Assembly: GCF_002078875.1 (NCBI RefSeq)
Contig: NC_034412.1
Span: 27,068,312 to 27,132,311 of the forward strand
Origin: Numida meleagris
Lineage: Eukaryota; Chordata; Aves; Galliformes; Numididae
Direction of reading: 5' to 3'
DNA length: 64,000 nucleotides
A model generated the notes under the pieces. It was not told the origin of the DNA, did not search any database, and was given only the letters and a program-made list of their open reading frames with translations. The position numbers were made by a program, and so were the translations under genes. Below, in pieces: positions 61,171 through 64,000 of this stretch; position 1 is the first letter of the stretch, and each line of letters opens with the position of its first letter.

Positions 61171-64000
61171 AGTATGCTGGCAAGAAAATCTAAAAACAAT
61201 TTTTTATAGGCTATATAACTCAGACTGCAATTCTGTCTTCCTCTCTCCTTTAAAGTTGTGCTTTAACAATCTGAGGAATCGATGCTTTGGCAGAATAATC
61301 TTCCAAAAAAATTTTGTTTTCTTAATTATTATTTTATTTGGGGGGTTTGGTTGGTTTTATTTTGAAGATCCAGTAAACCACAAAAATTTCCTTTGGCAGT
61401 ATACCTTTATGTTTTCCAATGTTTGCAATTCCAGTTCACGTTATTAATTAGAGGATAACAGCCTGGCCAACACAGTTGTCTTCTTCGGTAGAATTTCCAT
61501 TTTAGATTGTAAATTCATGGACATGAAGGGAAGCCTAGTCTTAAGCTATATATTTTATTACATGATTCCTGCTCACATAAAGTCTTGAATGTTCCTCAAC
61601 TTCAGTATTGTCAAAGCTAACGTGTTATCTTGTTTCAAGAGACCTTATGCCAATAAGTATGTCACAAATGTTTTGGCTTTTTTTGGTCAAGGTTGAATTA
61701 CTTTAACTCATTTGGCATTTGACTCTGTTAATCAGCATTCATCTAATCTCAGCTGAAGTAATTTAACCCAAGTTCAATTAAATTAATTCTGTCTCATTCT
61801 TAGATAATCCCATTCACAATTATACTTTGCACAAGATTATCTATATCACTAGGAATTAAAATTGTAATATTTCAATTTCTGTATGTGGTACCAAATGAAC
61901 TGCACATCTTATTTTCCTAACTGTTCCTTCACAAGTGAGCCTTTGGACCCAGGTATTTAATTAACCAGATCACTTTTCTCTATTGGTTTTATTTCCTTAG
62001 TTTTGTTTTCCGTAGTACAAACTGATGAAGAATACACACTTGCTCTCTTTTAGAAAAAGAAGGAGGAGCATGTGAAACCATCAGGAAGGAAGTTGAAAGC
62101 AAACCAGAGGAAGATAAAAGCCTAAGTTAACTATTCCATGGAGGATTGTTTGCTATAGGGTATTTTTGATACAGAAATTTACATGGCCTGAAAAAGTGAC
62201 TGCACAAATACCTGGATTTACTATGAAACACCATCTCTTGCTGAGAAAGACTCTGAACCTTGAAAACTAAGTCAGTATTCCCAGGAAGTATTGCTTTACG
62301 TTTAGCCTGTTGTTTCCCTCTGCTCCAGACACCATAACTGGCTGCAGGGTGTTTCTGGAGACAGGTCACTTGGCTCAAGATGGATTTGGTCTATACTAAA
62401 ATATAATTATACATAACAGTATAATCTAACTGTTAATAAATTCAGAAATATAATGCACATGTATTTAATGACATACAAAGTCATTCACCACCTGCACAAA
62501 GCTTAAACCAGCACAAACCAGCAATATGACCGACTACTTTACTGTAAACAGTGAAGGAATTGAATTCCAGGCACAGTTCGCAATAGACACAAGTGAAAAG
62601 GTGCAAAGCTATTATCCCTTCTGTGGTCCACAGTTTTCTCTGGCCAGACTCTACTGCTTTTGTCTCTTAACTAATCACTATATATGTCAGTGTAAGATTA
62701 CTTTAAGGAGCAGAATAACTCTTTTTTTTTTTTCAGTAAGAGAATCACTATGAGTCCACAGTCTGGCAATGTCTTTGGGTCCTACATAAATGCAAAATAT
62801 TGTCAGTCAATTTCGCAGTCACATCTCTTGCTATATTTCATCTGTTGTTCCTTTTTTATTTCCCATTTTCCTTTCCCTGTAATAAATTGATGCAAGTGTA
62901 TTTTGCAGCTGTCAAACTACTTTTGTTGAAACTTAAAACATATAAAAAATATTTTAGTTACTGTATGTTCCAGACATTTGAGAAAATATATTAAACTATA
63001 ACTCTGCCATCTACTTCTACATACTTGTCTAATGTTTTTATGGTTGACTCACATGACACAGATATGATTTGTTTAATTCTGTACATTTTACTGGGCATTA
63101 AATTTACATTCTTTAATGTGAAATTAGAATATTTTACATTAGTCTCAGATACCTTCTGTGGGCCAATTTTTATTGATAGCTAGATTTCATTATGTTGTAT
63201 GCACCATGTTATACACACACTTAAATCTCTTGCTTGATTTAGAGGTGAGAAATTATTTGATATTCAGTACAGTGCTCACTGTCATAGAAGCAGCACAGAC
63301 TGCTCTTAGGGTTATCTTACTTTTATTTTACTCCATTTTCAACAAAAGTCACTTAGGTTTGTTCCATAGGTAGAAAAGCAAAACCAGACTGTAAACTCTC
63401 TATTCAAAACACTAACCACGGGATAATAAAAAAAAAAGGTTAGCTCACATTAATCAATAAGAAAATACATGCTTTTGCTTCTTCCTTTGTTTATTCTCTT
63501 CTGCATCATATTCTGGAGATAATAAAAATGATCTTAACCAGTACAATATCACAACAATAGATCTTGCGTTTTGTGGATATGCTAATGTGAAGGTTCCTTT
63601 AATATATCACAGCTAACTCATTTCTCAGATCAACTTCAAAACTCAGATAAACAGTGGTTCCCTTCAAAATGTGAAACACTGAAAAGACTTTTAAAAGCAT
63701 TTCAGTTTTAAATTTCACTGAAATCAGTCTGCTAAATGCCTGAGTACCCTTGATTACCTGGTTTAAGGTTGGGATTTGTTATTCACAAAGGTCAATTTTA
63801 AGCTAGCTTCCAGAGGATTTTTCTACTAGTAAAAGAATGAGAGGTGTTCTTTGAAAGGACAAATTGAAATCACCCTCTGGCAAATCCTTTCCATTTCCTT
63901 AACCACAGACAATGATTAGGGATACAAGTCTCCCTTGCAGACATGAAGACCACTGAAATAATATGGTTTTGAAAATCTGAGCATTTGTTAACTAGGGCAT
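61171..64000. other. AT-rich DNA to the window end, no gene confirmed
   Basis: No recognised gene or repeat family. A weak terminal-exon-like block at 62054-62130 is listed separately. Short frames such as 62526-62753 and 63158-63373 have no identifiable domain. Confidence 0.5.
62054..62130 (+). other. Possible terminal exon coding end (weak)
   Basis: A pyrimidine tract ending CTCTCTTTTAG precedes a 77-nt block whose frame 3 reads KEGGACETIRKEVESKPEED and then a TAA at 62128-62130. The text is charged and hydrophilic, like the tail of a soluble protein, and differs in composition from its AT-rich surroundings. An AATAAA lies at 62435-62440. I do not recognise the peptide, and there is no second exon to support it. 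An alternative frame gives a Lys-rich peptide of similar length, which argues for chance. Confidence 0.15.

Noticed and set aside
1..64000. tRNA, rRNA, CRISPR arrays, bacterial-type operons, riboswitches
   Set aside because: None visible; base composition, repeat types and lack of dense coding sequence show vertebrate nuclear DNA.

Overview
The window looks like nuclear DNA from a bird, with no complete functional host gene that I can recognise. The grounds are CR1 (chicken repeat 1) LINEs of several ages carrying the CR1-specific 3' octamer repeat (ATTCTATG/ATTCTGTG), LTRs of the kinds common in bird genomes, and a low-GC background. I cannot name the species. The long stretches between repeats fit a gene desert or a very large intron. 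I could not distinguish these two.

Layout. Positions 1-2492 hold the 3' half of a fairly young CR1 (plus strand): the endonuclease C-terminus, the whole reverse transcriptase and the 3' end, broken by one frameshift and by changes at a catalytic Asp in each domain. From 2493 to about 13543 is AT-rich unique-looking DNA with two old minus-strand CR1 fossils (about 6376-6600 and 11340-11660). A short CR1 3' end lies at 13544-13714. It is followed at about 14110-15170 by a heavily broken pogo/Tigger-type DNA transposase, the most unusual element here. A U3-deleted ERV LTR lies at 20836-21142, and a degraded minus-strand CR1 3' end at 30452-30893.

Region 38150-38304 is a microsatellite that is also a large inverted repeat. 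At 43387-44717 two unrelated minus-strand LTR elements lie 25 bp apart: a 507-bp solo LTR, and an internally deleted ERV with a full LTR, a Lys-type primer binding site, the start of a gag-like reading frame and 98 bp of the second LTR. At 49135-50978 a CR1 spanning ORF1 to the 3' end carries a deletion that joins its endonuclease N-terminus in frame to its reverse transcriptase. At about 60270-61170 is a very old minus-strand CR1-like fossil.

The rest holds simple repeats, a few perfect inverted repeats, an 86%-identical local duplication and two weak exon-like signals. No RNA gene, CRISPR array or operon is visible. The genes do not cooperate in any host process: every recognisable coding sequence derives from a mobile element and is broken. 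All family assignments come from reading motifs by eye; no database search was run.
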